Source of the DNA: Mesorhizobium huakuii
GTDB taxonomy: Bacteria; Pseudomonadota; Alphaproteobacteria; Rhizobiales; Rhizobiaceae
Direction of reading: 5' to 3'
DNA length: 64,000 bases
Assembly (NCBI RefSeq): GCF_014189455.1
Contig: NZ_CP050297.1
Span: 62,001 to 126,000, forward strand
Under the pieces are notes generated by a model that ran no database searches, had not been told where the DNA came from, and saw only the letters and a list, made by a program, of their open reading frames with translations. How positions within the stretch are numbered: the first letter of the stretch is position 1; every line of letters starts with the position of its first letter. Positions 27,817 through 36,116 of the stretch are shown piece by piece. The translations under genes and the position numbers were made by a program.

Positions 27817-28692
27817 ATGTTGAACGCAGTCGCAGCGAATGTTCAAGGACATGAACAGGGCTATTCGGACAAGAACTACGAGGCGGCGTGCGCGTTTTTC
27901 TACGCCAAGCCCCTGGTTTTGGCCCAGACAGGTGCTACGCGCCCCAGTGATGAAACGATCGCCAACGATCAAGGAACAGTACAGTTTCACCTCATTGGTC
28001 AGAAGACCGAGGACCCGACGTACAGCGGCATCATGAATGAAAATCAGGACAACCTTCTGGCGATAGGAGGACTCATTCACGACTACATGCATACCCATTA
28101 CCCCAACATTGACTCAAAAAAACTTGACATAAACACCTGGACGAACGTTGTAGGAAACATTCCTGATCTTTCGATCGGAGGGCAAAAACAGAAATGTTAC
28201 TCAAACAAGTTTGTTGGCACCTCTGTTTCAGCCAAGTTCCTCTCCTTGATCGCGAAGGCGATCGTCACCGACGGGGTGTCTCTGCTAACAGATTTCAAGT
28301 CCTTCCTGACGGAGATGGGCAACCTGACCTTCAGTGCCAACAGCAAGGCGCAGCAGTATAAGGCTCTGACATGCACCTATCAAAGCTACCTTCTCGATAA
28401 CGGGGCAGGCGGATATTATGACTACGGAGCAATCGTTCTGCGCCAAATCGAGTTCAAAGAGTACTTCCTTGAACTGAACTCCTCTTGCTCGTCGACACAG
28501 TACGTCAACGTTGACATAAACTACAACGAGGTCACCAGCCTCGTTCAGACTCGCCGGATCCGCAAAAGCGGCCCCGATTACAAAAACTTCCAGGAGATCG
28601 TGAATAAGAACTCCACCAAGCAGTTTACGAACGCCAAGAACTTCTTTAACGGCGGCTCGACGCCGCAACAAGATATCACGCCCCAGGTCTGA
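27817..28692 (+). CDS. Unknown 291-residue protein, duplicated in this window
   Basis: ATG 27817 is preceded by AGGAAG. The protein begins MLNAVAANVQGHEQGYSDKN and has no membrane segment or signal peptide I can see. The C-terminal half is beta-rich with many aromatic residues (CTYQSYLLDNGAGGYYDYGA) and ends with a polar, lysine/asparagine-rich tail. I do not recognise the family. A decayed partial copy lies at 14155-14625. It sits downstream of an AraC regulator and upstream of a second unknown gene with possible distant similarity. A secreted, toxin-like or effector role would be speculation from composition and context only. Confidence 0.7.
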   Translation: MLNAVAANVQGHEQGYSDKNYEAACAFFYAKPLVLAQTGATRPSDETIANDQGTVQFHLIGQKTEDPTYSGIMNENQDNLLAIGGLIHDYMHTHYPNIDSKKLDINTWTNVVGNIPDLSIGGQKQKCYSNKFVGTSVSAKFLSLIAKAIVTDGVSLLTDFKSFLTEMGNLTFSANSKAQQYKALTCTYQSYLLDNGAGGYYDYGAIVLRQIEFKEYFLELNSSCSSTQYVNVDINYNEVTSLVQTRRIRKSGPDYKNFQEIVNKNSTKQFTNAKNFFNGGSTPQQDITPQV

Positions 28693-28863
28693 TCCTCTGG
28701 CTTTTGGTCGCGAAAGCAGCGCACCCAACCCACGGCGTGGATTCGACGAATCCTGCCGGCTTTATAGATGCAATAAGGAGCAGTCCGGAAATCCTTTGTG
28801 AACTGGCGATGCTCTGTCCGCGGTGCCGGCGAACTCCGGCCCCGCTTCCATAAGAAAGCAACC

Positions 28864-29436
28864 ATGAACCCATTCGAGAAAACAAGTGCGGGCCTTTTCC
28901 TGGTGGTCGGCCCGCCGAGCAGCGGACCGCTCGAAGCGGAGAGGATTTGCTCTGCCTTGATTCAGAAGCTATCCGAAGGCCCCACTCTGAATTTGGATGC
29001 TAGTACGTGGCAGAACGCCATGCAAATGGTACCGAACCAGGTGGAAACCGCCACGACTTCGATGACGCTGAACCGCACGATGGCCGTTGCGGAATTACCC
29101 GATGCCTTTGCTTCAATTTGCGCGAATGCTGCCGACGGCGCCAAAGCGGCGTTCGATCTGGCGAAGCCAATCAGTATTTATCTGAGCAAATACGACGAAC
29201 CGACTGCATTCAATTGCCTCATCCTGGATCAATCCGACTCCGCGGAAATCCATTTATCTTTAACCTGCCTTGCTGTTTTCGACCGTGGAAGCCTTGGCAG
29301 TTTCGCCCTCACCTCCACTTTGCTGAAGGCGTCCCTGAACCTGTCAAACAAGCATACGCAGTCCACTATCGCGCAGGTTTTCGGCCGCTTCGGGCCGCCG
29401 AGTGACTCACCGTACTACCTGCGCGTCTTGCCCTGA
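28864..29436 (+). CDS. Unknown 190-residue protein paired with the preceding gene
   Basis: ATG 28864 is chosen because AAGAAAG lies just upstream; the frame opens earlier at 28798 without a good site. The protein has an amphipathic N-terminal region, a middle block FNCLILDQSDSAEIHLSLT, and VFDRGSLGSFALTSTLLKAS toward the C-terminus. The pattern of a turn with aspartate-x-glycine followed by alternating hydrophobic residues is loosely like that of the upstream neighbour (YDYGAIVLRQIEF). No known family recognised. The 171-base gap to the upstream gene and same strand suggest co-expression. Confidence 0.6.
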   Translation: MNPFEKTSAGLFLVVGPPSSGPLEAERICSALIQKLSEGPTLNLDASTWQNAMQMVPNQVETATTSMTLNRTMAVAELPDAFASICANAADGAKAAFDLAKPISIYLSKYDEPTAFNCLILDQSDSAEIHLSLTCLAVFDRGSLGSFALTSTLLKASLNLSNKHTQSTIAQVFGRFGPPSDSPYYLRVLP

Positions 29437-29541
29437 TCCCTATGCCAGACTCCACATTCAGCTAGCCGCCTTGATGCACGGCGATCGGCTTTCGGCGGCC
29501 TGCATCGGCGATCTGGCCTGAGACGCCATCGTCGGCGTGCG

Positions 29542-29702
29542 CGGTACTGGGTCCAGGACGTAAGGCGTCGGGAGCCAGCGCTGTTTGCACATTGGCGATT
29601 GCTGTATCGGGCAACGGCTGGACGGTAGGAGCCGGATGAGTGGAGACGCTCACGTCCGGATCTGTGAGAGCCTGGGGGTGAAATTCCCCCAGGCCACTCG
29701 AC
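29542..29702 (+). other. 3' remnant of a group II intron (maturase tail plus domains V-VI)
   Basis: The frame at 29542-29628 reads RYWVQDVRRREPALFAHWR and LLYRATAG then stop, like the very C-terminus of a group II intron reverse transcriptase/maturase. Directly after the stop comes GAGCCGGATGAG, then CTCACGTCCGG, and a final stem GCCTGGGGGTG/CCCCCAGGC ahead of CACTCGAC, the classic layout of intron domain V and 3' end. At 29703 the sequence becomes the inside of an IS6 transposase gene, so the intron had inserted there. The 5' part of the intron is missing. Confidence 0.65.
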
Positions 29703-30165
29703 TCGTGGTGCGCATCAACGGTCAGAAATGCTGGTTGTGGAGAGCGGTTGATCAGGACGGATATGTGCTCGACGAGATTGCCCAGACGCGTCGCAACACC
29801 AAGGCCGCCAGGCGCCTGCTGACGCGACTTCTGAAGAAGCAGGGTCTGCCGCCAAAGCGTATGATCACCGACAAACTGCGCTCCTACGGGGCGGCCAAAC
29901 GCCAGCTCATGCCGAACTTGGAACACCGCTCGCATAAAGGCTTAACAACCGGGCGGAGAATTCTCACCTGCCGTTCCGAAAACGGGAACGAACGCGACAG
30001 GGTTTCCGGTCGGTCGGCTCATTGCAGCATTTCGTGTCGATCTTCTCCGCCGTCCGAAATCTCTTCGTCCCATCCCAGACCAACCGCTCCGCAGCACAAA
30101 TTCGAACCCATCGACGCCAGGCAATGGCCGCGTGGGAAGCCGTGAGTGCACGGCCTGCCTGAAAA
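29703..30165 (+). pseudogene. IS6-family transposase 3' fragment
   Basis: From VVRINGQKCWLWRAVDQDGY the protein is almost identical to the IS6 transposase at 60694-61296. One base is missing at GCTTAACAACC (GCTTGAACAACC in the other copy), so the frame shifts after HRSHKGL. Restoring it continues the family C-terminus past the point where the other copy is cut (THRRQAMAAWEA). The 5' part is replaced by the group II intron remnant. Confidence 0.85.
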
Positions 30166-30643
30166 GCGCGGTGTCGGCCTCACGCGGCCACATTTCAAAC
30201 AACGTGACAACGCCAGCGCATGTTCTGCAAGCTCGAGAATTGGCGTCGCATCGCAACACGATACGATCGCCATGCACAGAACTACCTCTCAGCCCTTGCC
30301 CTCGCTAACAAAAAGACCCGGCACAATCTGGAGGGATTGGGTGCCGGGTCTTTAAGGTCACAATCGATTGGGCAGTTGTAGTGACGCTTCTTGGCTACGC
30401 CCCGCATGATTAACGAGCGATTAACTGCGGGCATATTCCTCAGCTTCTATTGGGCGACAAGGCGTCCAGATGGTCGTCCTGGTGACCGGGAATAACCGGT
30501 ACGTCCCCGACAGCGTGCCGGTGTCGATTCTCGGGTGCCTTTTTGCGTTCATGGATGATTTGATTCGCCGTTTTCGGTGTCAGTCAAGAGGACGCGCGAT
30601 GCTGGCCTCGACCTGTTCAATTCGCTGGTGACCTTGGTCACCT
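30166..30643. other. Gene-free stretch containing a strong hairpin
   Basis: No gene recognised. The 13-bp hairpin at 30312-30353 is listed separately. Confidence 0.35.
30312..30353. terminator. Perfect 13-bp inverted repeat, terminator-like
   Basis: AAAGACCCGGCAC (30312-30324) and GTGCCGGGTCTTT (30341-30353) pair perfectly around a 16-base loop. With an A-run before and T-run at the end it could terminate transcription in either direction. No gene ends immediately beside it, so it may have been left by a lost gene. Confidence 0.55.
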
Positions 30644-30919
30644 CTAGAAATCGAAAAGCTCTCCAAGCATCGACTTTTTCTTTCTGTGGTTGGAATAGGA
30701 GTGATCGCGATCACCGCGTGATCCATCACGCTGTGTCTCCTCCCGGAAGCGCGGTTCTTCGGCATATCGTGACGGGGCTTCAATTGCGGCGGAGCGTTCG
30801 ATGATTTTGTCGAGTTCGCCTCGGTCAAGCCAGACACCCCGGCATTTTGGGCAGTAGTCCACCTCAATCCCCTGGCGTTCGGACATCACGAGCGCGACAT
30901 CATCGATCGGACATTTCAT
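30644..30919 (-). CDS. Small zinc-ribbon (zf-TFIIB) protein
   Basis: The 91-residue protein has the zf-TFIIB-type pattern (PF13453): MKCPID with one C-x2 site, then DYCPKCRGVWLDRGELDKII, the diagnostic CPxC...WLDRGEL block. The C-terminal half is charged and low in complexity (RDHSYSNHRKKK). ATG 30919 has GGAGCAG upstream on the coding strand. Such proteins bind one zinc ion; their cellular role is not defined. It lies next to the zinc-homeostasis region, though not clearly within its operons. Confidence 0.8.
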   Translation of the reverse strand: MKCPIDDVALVMSERQGIEVDYCPKCRGVWLDRGELDKIIERSAAIEAPSRYAEEPRFREETQRDGSRGDRDHSYSNHRKKKSMLGELFDF

Positions 30920-31173
30920 GTTCTGCTCCTCGGTTACTAAATACCACGTCCTAGATGGGGCCCCCGGCGATTGCGTTCAAGCGATCCGATCCTTCATTCG
31001 AAACATGGAGCAGAACCTTTTCGTTCAGAAGGAAGGCCAGCTTGTCCTTATCAGTTCCCAAATACGGACTTCGGAGCGCTAATCCACGAGCTGGGCCATC
31101 AGTTGCGCCGTTCTGCCTCCGGCGTGAAACTGAGCTCTTGCTTCATAGCGGAAAGTGCGGGCCAATAGCCCTC
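30920..31173. other. Gene-free stretch
   Basis: Nothing recognised between the zinc-ribbon gene start and the Fur-like fragment. Confidence 0.3.
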
Positions 31174-31329
31174 ATGGAACCAAACCAGCCCGCGCCAGAA
31201 CAAAGGGAAATAGTCGAAGCAATGTGCCGCTCGAAGGGGCTCCGGATCACAGGGCCACGACGGATCATCATCAGCGTCATTTCCGAAACGACGGATTATC
31301 CCGATATGGTGGAGTTGCACCGGACGCAT
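31174..31329 (+). pseudogene. N-terminal fragment of a Fur-family regulator
   Basis: ATG 31174 opens a frame reading CRSKGLRITGPRRIIISVIS and DYPDMVELHRTH, the first helix-turn-helix half of Fur-family proteins (typically RxTxxRxxIxxVL...HPxxxELHRR). The similarity stops at about 31329, where the sequence becomes the far end of an opposite-strand oxidoreductase pseudogene. The metal-binding and dimerisation parts are missing. It is distinct from the zur gene at 34.7 kb. Confidence 0.6.
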
Positions 31330-32142
31330 CCAGGCAGTAAACAGGCGCACCTCTCTTTCCACGGGCCGGCCTCGCTGGTCTCCTTCTGCGGGTCGGCCTT
31401 GATTTGCCACCCGAACGACATCTCCTCCAATTCGCAGCCGAGTGTTTCTGCAAGGGGTGTCGCGGGCCGACAGCGTGAAGTCGTGAAGAGCCCCGCAAAT
31501 GACAGCACCTGTCCATCCGCCAATCGAACATCGGCTTCGCCTTCCAGCCGCGCAATCAGCCGTTCCTCGATCTTCAGGCCGCGGTTGGCGAAGTTCTGCC
31601 CGCTCGCCGTTGCCGGGGCTCAGCGCGCCGTTGGTCATCAGAGTCACGTCTCCCCACTCCGGTAGAAACAGGGCCTGGTGCAAAGAACCGGCTCCGGTGG
31701 CGATGACGCCAAGCCTGCCCTGCTCGAGTTCGTAGCCGTAGCAGTAGGGGCATTGGAAAACGCTTCTACCCCATCGCTCCGCCAGCCCTTCCACGTCCGG
31801 CAGCGCATCGGAAACGCCGGTGGCAAAGAGGAGACGGTTGCCCTCGGCCACGTTCCCGTCGGCCAGCGTCACTTTGAAGGCATCGCGTGTTCCCTCTGCC
31901 CTTTCGGCCGTTCTGTCGATCCAGCTCAACGTCCCGTATCTCGACAACTGCTCGCGTGCACGATTGGCGATCTCAGCGGGATCGGCACCGTCCTGCGTCA
32001 GGAAGCCATGCGAGTGGCTGGCGAAGCGGTTGCGACGCTGCCCGGCATCGATGATGAGGACCTGGCGCCGCGCCCGGAGCAACTGCAGGGCGGCGGCCAT
32101 TCCGGCGTAGCCGCCCCCGATGATGATCACTCCAAAACGCAT
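31330..32142 (-). pseudogene. Thioredoxin-reductase-like FAD/NAD(P) oxidoreductase, frameshifted
   Basis: The start ATG 32142 (MRFGVIIIGGGYAGMAAALQ) gives a Rossmann FAD motif, then TQDGADPAEIANRAREQL, and a redox-type FQCPYCYGYE with CxxC. After GALSP the frame shifts; the family continues in a second frame (LADGQVLSFAGLFTTSRCRP, CELEEMSFGWQIKADPQKET), and the last block near the FAD ribityl site is scrambled at the join with the Fur fragment. Intact relatives are about 300 residues. It is the last gene of the zur-led operon, 13 bases after the small protein gene. Inactive as written. Confidence 0.8.
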
Positions 32143-32155
32143 CAACTGGATCCTT

Positions 32156-32443
32156 TCAGTCCGGGAGTGCTCGATTCCGGTCGCTGACAGCCCCGGCGAC
32201 ATCCTCCCTCATTACCTCTGCGATGGACCGGTGGATGCGGATCGTCTCGATCTTCTTGCCCGGCCGCATGATCCCGATGACGGTCTCTATGTCGGGACAA
32301 TCATCATCGCGGCAGGCGAGCTCGGTGATCGACACGACGACAGCATCGTCCAGCTTACAAAGCTCGCGCACCCAGACCTTGATCTGCCGAGTCTTTTCCG
32401 GAAGCGCCCGGCGCGGCGCGAACGGGTTCGCGAAACGATTCAT
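32156..32443 (-). CDS. Small conserved protein of zinc/CobW loci
   Basis: The 95-residue protein starts MNRFANPFAPRRALPEKTRQ and contains IKVWVRELCKLDDAVVVSIT followed by ELACRDDDCPDIETVIGIM. The paired cysteines in CRDDDCPDIET and the overall pattern are typical of a small family found beside COG0523 GTPases in rhizobia. Function is not known; metal binding through the CxxxxCP motif is possible. ATG 32443 is preferred over 32512 because family similarity starts there. It is 84 bases after the GTPase gene in the same direction. Confidence 0.62.
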   Translation of the reverse strand: MNRFANPFAPRRALPEKTRQIKVWVRELCKLDDAVVVSITELACRDDDCPDIETVIGIMRPGKKIETIRIHRSIAEVMREDVAGAVSDRNRALPD

Positions 32444-32527
32444 TCTTGTTGTGGCTCCGCGATCCGCAAAGGTTCCGTCGCCTCCGGCTTGGAGGCGACG
32501 GAATCCGACCATGAATGCGTTGAGGGC

Positions 32528-33532
32528 TTATACGCTCAGCGCGGTGACGTGATCCGGTTCGGCCCGGCACTTCAGGAAGCCGTCCTCAATAATGTCCTTC
32601 GGCAGGTTGCGGCCGATGAAGACGAGACGGCTGACGCGCTGCTCATTGTCCTTCCAGGGGCGCTGGTGATCGCCTTCGAGCAGCATGTGAACGGCCTGAA
32701 CCACGAAGCGATCGTCATCGTCCTTGAAGGAGAGGATACCCTTCACGCGCAGGATATCCATGCCGAAGCGCTGCGTGATCATCTGCACCCAGGGCAGGAA
32801 TTTTTTCGGGTCGAGCGGCTGCTCGGTGACAAGCGAGAAGCTCGTGACATGATCATCATGGTCATGATCGTGGTCTCCCTCCAGGAAGTCCGGCTCGAAT
32901 TCCAGAACGCGGTCCAAGTCGAAGGCTCCGCGGTTGAGCACCTGGTCGAGCGGCACGTCGCAGCGCGTGGACTGCCTGATCGTCGCCGTCGGGTTGATCT
33001 TGCGGATGCGCGCCTCGACGGCGGCCAGTTCCTCGACCGTCACCAGATCGGTCTTGTTGAGGATCACGATGTCGGCGAAGGCAAGCTGTTCCTGCGCCTC
33101 ATGGGCCTGGTCGATCTCGCCCAGCAGATGCTTGGCGTCGACCACGGTAACAATAGCGTCCAGCTTCGTCTTCTGGCGCACCTCTTCGTCGACGAAGAAG
33201 GTCTGTGCGACCGGTGCCGGGTCGGCGAGGCCAGTCGTCTCGATGAGGATGGCGTCGAAGCGATCCTTGCGCCGCATCAGCCCCTCGATGATGCGGATCA
33301 GGTCACCGCGTACGGTGCAGCAGATGCAGCCATTGTTCATCTCGAACACTTCTTCGTCGGCATCGACGATGAGGTCATTGTCGATGCCGACTTCACCGAA
33401 CTCGTTGACGATCACGGCGTATTTCTTGCCGTGCTGTTCGGAGAGGATGCGGTTCAAGAGCGTCGTCTTGCCGGCGCCGAGATAACCGGTGAGCACGGTG
33501 ACGGGTGTTTGTTCAGCAGGTTGGGCGGACAT
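32528..33532 (-). CDS. CobW/COG0523 GTPase, putative zinc metallochaperone
   Basis: The 334-residue protein has a Walker A motif [15 protein letters not shown], the metal-site motif [13 protein letters not shown], a G4-type ILNKTDLV, and a histidine/aspartate stretch ([10 protein letters not shown]) before the C-terminal CobW domain. These GTPases (YjiA/ZNG1 type) deliver zinc to client enzymes, usually under zinc limitation. It lies 25 bases downstream of a second GTPase gene in an operon led by zur, so Zur control is likely. It is one of three related GTPases in this locus. Confidence 0.88.
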   Translation of the reverse strand: MSAQPAEQTPVTVLTGYLGAGKTTLLNRILSEQHGKKYAVIVNEFGEVGIDNDLIVDADEEVFEMNNGCICCTVRGDLIRIIEGLMRRKDRFDAILIETTGLADPAPVAQTFFVDEEVRQKTKLDAIVTVVDAKHLLGEIDQAHEAQEQLAFADIVILNKTDLVTVEELAAVEARIRKINPTATIRQSTRCDVPLDQVLNRGAFDLDRVLEFEPDFLEGDHDHDHDDHVTSFSLVTEQPLDPKKFLPWVQMITQRFGMDILRVKGILSFKDDDDRFVVQAVHMLLEGDHQRPWKDNEQRVSRLVFIGRNLPKDIIEDGFLKCRAEPDHVTALSV

Positions 33533-33557
33533 GATCGTCTCCTGGATGTTTCTTTGG

Positions 33558-34751
33558 TCAACCAGTCAGGGCGCGCGCCAACTGGGTCGCCCCTGATCTG
33601 AAGGTTTCTGCAACAGCCGAGGCGAGTTGCCTCAGCGCCCGTCCTGCCTTGATCGGCTTGCCGTCAAGGGCGGCTTCAAAGAGCTGCCGCACCGGCTCCG
33701 GGTCGATGCCGTCGGTGATGAAGACGAGGCGGGTGTGGCGATCTGCGCTCGGCCAGCCGTCGAGGATTGCCGGCGGGTAGACGACGTGCTGGACCGCATG
33801 AATGACGCGGGGGCGTTGCGGCTCATCGCGGTCGTGTAGAAGACCCTTGACCCTGAGCAGTCGAGGTCGCGCGGACATCGACAGCAGGCCAAGAAACGTC
33901 TGGAATGCGTCTCGTCCGATCGGCGACTCACGGGTGATCGCAAAGGTGCGGATTCGTCCCCCGCGGCGCGCGAAGGGGGATGCTCCCGGCTTGGCGGTCC
34001 CATTCGAACCGTGACCGCCATCACCGCGGATGGCTTCCTCGAGCGCCAGCCAGCCGATCACGTCGTCGCCGAGCGATGCGGGTGCATAAACGCGTCGCTG
34101 AAACAGCTCGGCGGGATCGAATCCGGACTGGTGGGAGTTGTCGATCGGCGCAGCGGGATTGAGCGCAGCCAGCCGTGCCCTGAGGCTCTCGATATCCCGA
34201 AGCGAGGCCGGATCGCTCGCCAGATCGGACTTGGTCAGGACGATGCGGTCGGCGAAAGCGATCTGCTTGGCGGCCTCAAAATGGTTTTCGATCGATAGTT
34301 CGCCCGTGACGATGTCGAAGAGGGTGACGACGCCCGCCAGCTCGAAATTTCGCTCGACAACGAAATTTCGCGCGACAAGATGATCGCGCAGACCAAAGGC
34401 CGGGGAGCCGCCCGGCATGAGCTGGTTCACCAGGGGCGCCGGATCGGCGAGCCCCGTGGTTTCGACGATGACGCGGTCAAAGGAGATCTCGCCGGCGCCC
34501 GCCAACACGTGGAGTTCGTGCAGGGTCGAGCGAATATCGCTGCCGATCGTGCAGCAGAGGCATCCTGTCGTCGTGCGGGCAACCTGCGTTTCGCCGACGC
34601 GCACGAGGTCGTGGTCGAGCGCGACGTCGCCGAACTCGTTAATGATGACAGCCGTGTCGCAAAAGGCCGGATCGGCGAGCAGCCGATCCAGAAGAGTCGA
34701 TTTTCCGGCGCCAAGAAAGCCGGTCAACACGAAGACCGGTATCTTATCCAT
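33558..34751 (-). CDS. CobW/COG0523 GTPase, second copy
   Basis: The start ATG 34751 ([20 protein letters not shown]) places the Walker A motif at the N-terminus; the frame is open further upstream over zur but without family meaning. The 397-residue protein has [13 protein letters not shown] in place of the usual [16 protein letters not shown], and VLTKSDLA. A glycine-rich insert near residue 260 ([16 protein letters not shown]) precedes the C-terminal domain. The gene overlaps the zur end by eight bases, so coupling is likely. Role in zinc allocation is inferred from family and context. Confidence 0.85.
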   Translation of the reverse strand: MDKIPVFVLTGFLGAGKSTLLDRLLADPAFCDTAVIINEFGDVALDHDLVRVGETQVARTTTGCLCCTIGSDIRSTLHELHVLAGAGEISFDRVIVETTGLADPAPLVNQLMPGGSPAFGLRDHLVARNFVVERNFELAGVVTLFDIVTGELSIENHFEAAKQIAFADRIVLTKSDLASDPASLRDIESLRARLAALNPAAPIDNSHQSGFDPAELFQRRVYAPASLGDDVIGWLALEEAIRGDGGHGSNGTAKPGASPFARRGGRIRTFAITRESPIGRDAFQTFLGLLSMSARPRLLRVKGLLHDRDEPQRPRVIHAVQHVVYPPAILDGWPSADRHTRLVFITDGIDPEPVRQLFEAALDGKPIKAGRALRQLASAVAETFRSGATQLARALTG

Positions 34752-35103
34752 GGGCGCAGGTTTCGCACAGGCCCGACAACTCGACGGCAGCGGCCTTCGC
34801 GCGAAAGCCTTCCCTCCTGGCAAGCCGGCGCAACACGCGCTCCAGCGCATGATCGCGGAACTCCTCGGCCCGGCCGCACTTCGTGCAGATCGCAAAGATC
34901 GCATGATCGTCCGTGCCGCACTCGGCGCGTGTGCAGAGCGCGAAAGCGCTGAGGCTCTCGATCTTGTGGGCGGCGCCGTCTTCGATGAGTTGTTCCAGGG
35001 CGCGATAGACCTGGAGCGGAGAGCGCAACCCGTCCTCACGCAGAAGCTCGAGGAGTTCGTACGCGCTCATCGGCTTTTGTGCTTGCTCCAAAGCCTCGCG
35101 CAC
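34744..35103 (-). CDS. zur: Zinc uptake regulator Zur (Fur family), start uncertain
   Basis: The protein matches rhizobial Zur: MSAYELLELLREDGLRSPLQ, VYRALEQLIEDG, HKIESLSAFALC, and the structural zinc cysteines in CTKCG and CETC. It represses zinc uptake genes when zinc is sufficient. The ORF begins at GTG 35103, but family similarity extends upstream without an in-frame ATG. A run of six C lies between it and ATG 35166; removing one C would give a 140-residue protein starting MNAIVTSP. So the start is either the GTG or a base-call error hides it. It is divergent from aztA across a Zur-box-like region. Confidence 0.87.
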   Translation of the reverse strand: MREALEQAQKPMSAYELLELLREDGLRSPLQVYRALEQLIEDGAAHKIESLSAFALCTRAECGTDDHAIFAICTKCGRAEEFRDHALERVLRRLARREGFRAKAAAVELSGLCETCAHG

Positions 35104-35178
35104 GAGCTGGCGATTCCGTCCGTGTCGGCGGTTCGTGGCTGCTGCGGGGGGATGTGACGATAGCGTTCATGGCGTGAT

Positions 35179-35217
35179 GGTATAACGTTTTGATTGACGA
35201 ACGTAATAACATAACAT
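35179..35217. promoter_or_regulatory. Zur-box-like AT-rich operator between zur and aztA
   Basis: The 100-base divergent spacer contains ACGTAATAACATAACAT (35201-35217), sharing the core GTAATAACAT with the site before aztD at 38081, and a further TATAACGTT (35181-35189). Alphaproteobacterial Zur sites have this AT-rich TAACAT character. Control of both flanking units is inferred. Confidence 0.6.
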
Positions 35218-35267
35218 ACTCGACCGTCAAGAGCAGGAGCCGCATCGGCTTCCGTTGGGAGGTACGA

Positions 35268-36116
35268 ATGTCTGCATGCGTGACCTTTGAAGACCTGACG
35301 CTGGGCTACAACAGCCATCCGGCGGTTCATCACCTGGATGGGGTGGTCGCCAAGGGGTCGCTGACTGCGGTGGTTGGTGCGAACGGATCCGGCAAGTCGA
35401 CTTTGATGAAGGGAATCGTCGGTGTCCTGAAGCCGATGGCCGGCGCCTGCACCGTCACGCAGGGCGTGAAGGTCGCCTATCTGCCGCAGCTGTCGGAACT
35501 GGACCGGTCGTTTCCGGCCCGCGTCGTCGATCTGGTCTCGCTTGGCCTGTGGCCTCGGCGCGGTCTTCTCGGCCGCTATCGCCCCGAGGACCGTGAAGCG
35601 GTCGCAAAAGCGCTTTCGGCCGTCGGGATGGAGGGCTTCGAGAAGCGGCCGATCGACACGCTGTCGGGCGGCCAGTTGCAGCGGGCGTTGTTCGCGCGGG
35701 TACTGGTGCAGGATGCGGATCTCATCCTGCTCGATGAGCCCTTCAACGCCATCGACGCAAGAACCGTCGCCGACCTGATCGACCTCATCAAGCGCTGGCA
35801 CGGAGAACAGCGCACGATCATGGTGGTCGTCCACGATTTCGATGTCGTGCGGCAGCACTTTCGCGAAGCCTTGCTCTTGGCCCGCCGTCCGGTGGCATGG
35901 GGCGAGGCCCGAAAGACGCTCGCGCCAGAGAATCTGTTGCGCGCGCGGCAGTTCCACGAGGCATGGGATGAAGATGCGCCATGGTGCCCGCCCGAGGAGC
36001 ATGTTCACAGCGACGCACATGCCCACGATCATCGTCCTGCGGACGGACTGGCGCACCACGGGCCACTCGAGCAGCCGGCGCAAGCGAGCAATGCCGGTCA
36101 CAGGGGCGCAGCCTGA
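35268..36116 (+). CDS. aztA: Zinc ABC transporter ATP-binding protein
   Basis: With ATG 35268 (ribosome site GGGAGG) the protein has 282 residues: Walker A GANGSGKST, signature LSGGQLQRALFARVLVQD, Walker B LILLDEPFNAID, and H-loop VVVHDFDVV. The C-terminal tail is histidine-rich (EEHVHSDAHAHDH), as common in zinc ATPases. It energises zinc import with the permease and binding protein that follow. Its stop overlaps the permease start (TGATG). I use azt naming because an AztD homologue follows; znuC would describe the same role. Confidence 0.88.
   Translation: MSACVTFEDLTLGYNSHPAVHHLDGVVAKGSLTAVVGANGSGKSTLMKGIVGVLKPMAGACTVTQGVKVAYLPQLSELDRSFPARVVDLVSLGLWPRRGLLGRYRPEDREAVAKALSAVGMEGFEKRPIDTLSGGQLQRALFARVLVQDADLILLDEPFNAIDARTVADLIDLIKRWHGEQRTIMVVVHDFDVVRQHFREALLLARRPVAWGEARKTLAPENLLRARQFHEAWDEDAPWCPPEEHVHSDAHAHDHRPADGLAHHGPLEQPAQASNAGHRGAA

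Noticed and set aside
28380..28530. Resemblance of the unknown 27.8-kb protein to Cyt-type or other toxins
   Set aside because: Only a vague pattern of aromatic and beta-strand residues; I cannot verify it without a profile search, so no toxin call was made.
32120..33601. 493-codon plus-strand frame over the CobW gene
   Set aside because: It is the complement of a well-supported GTPase and small protein gene; its text mirrors their codons.
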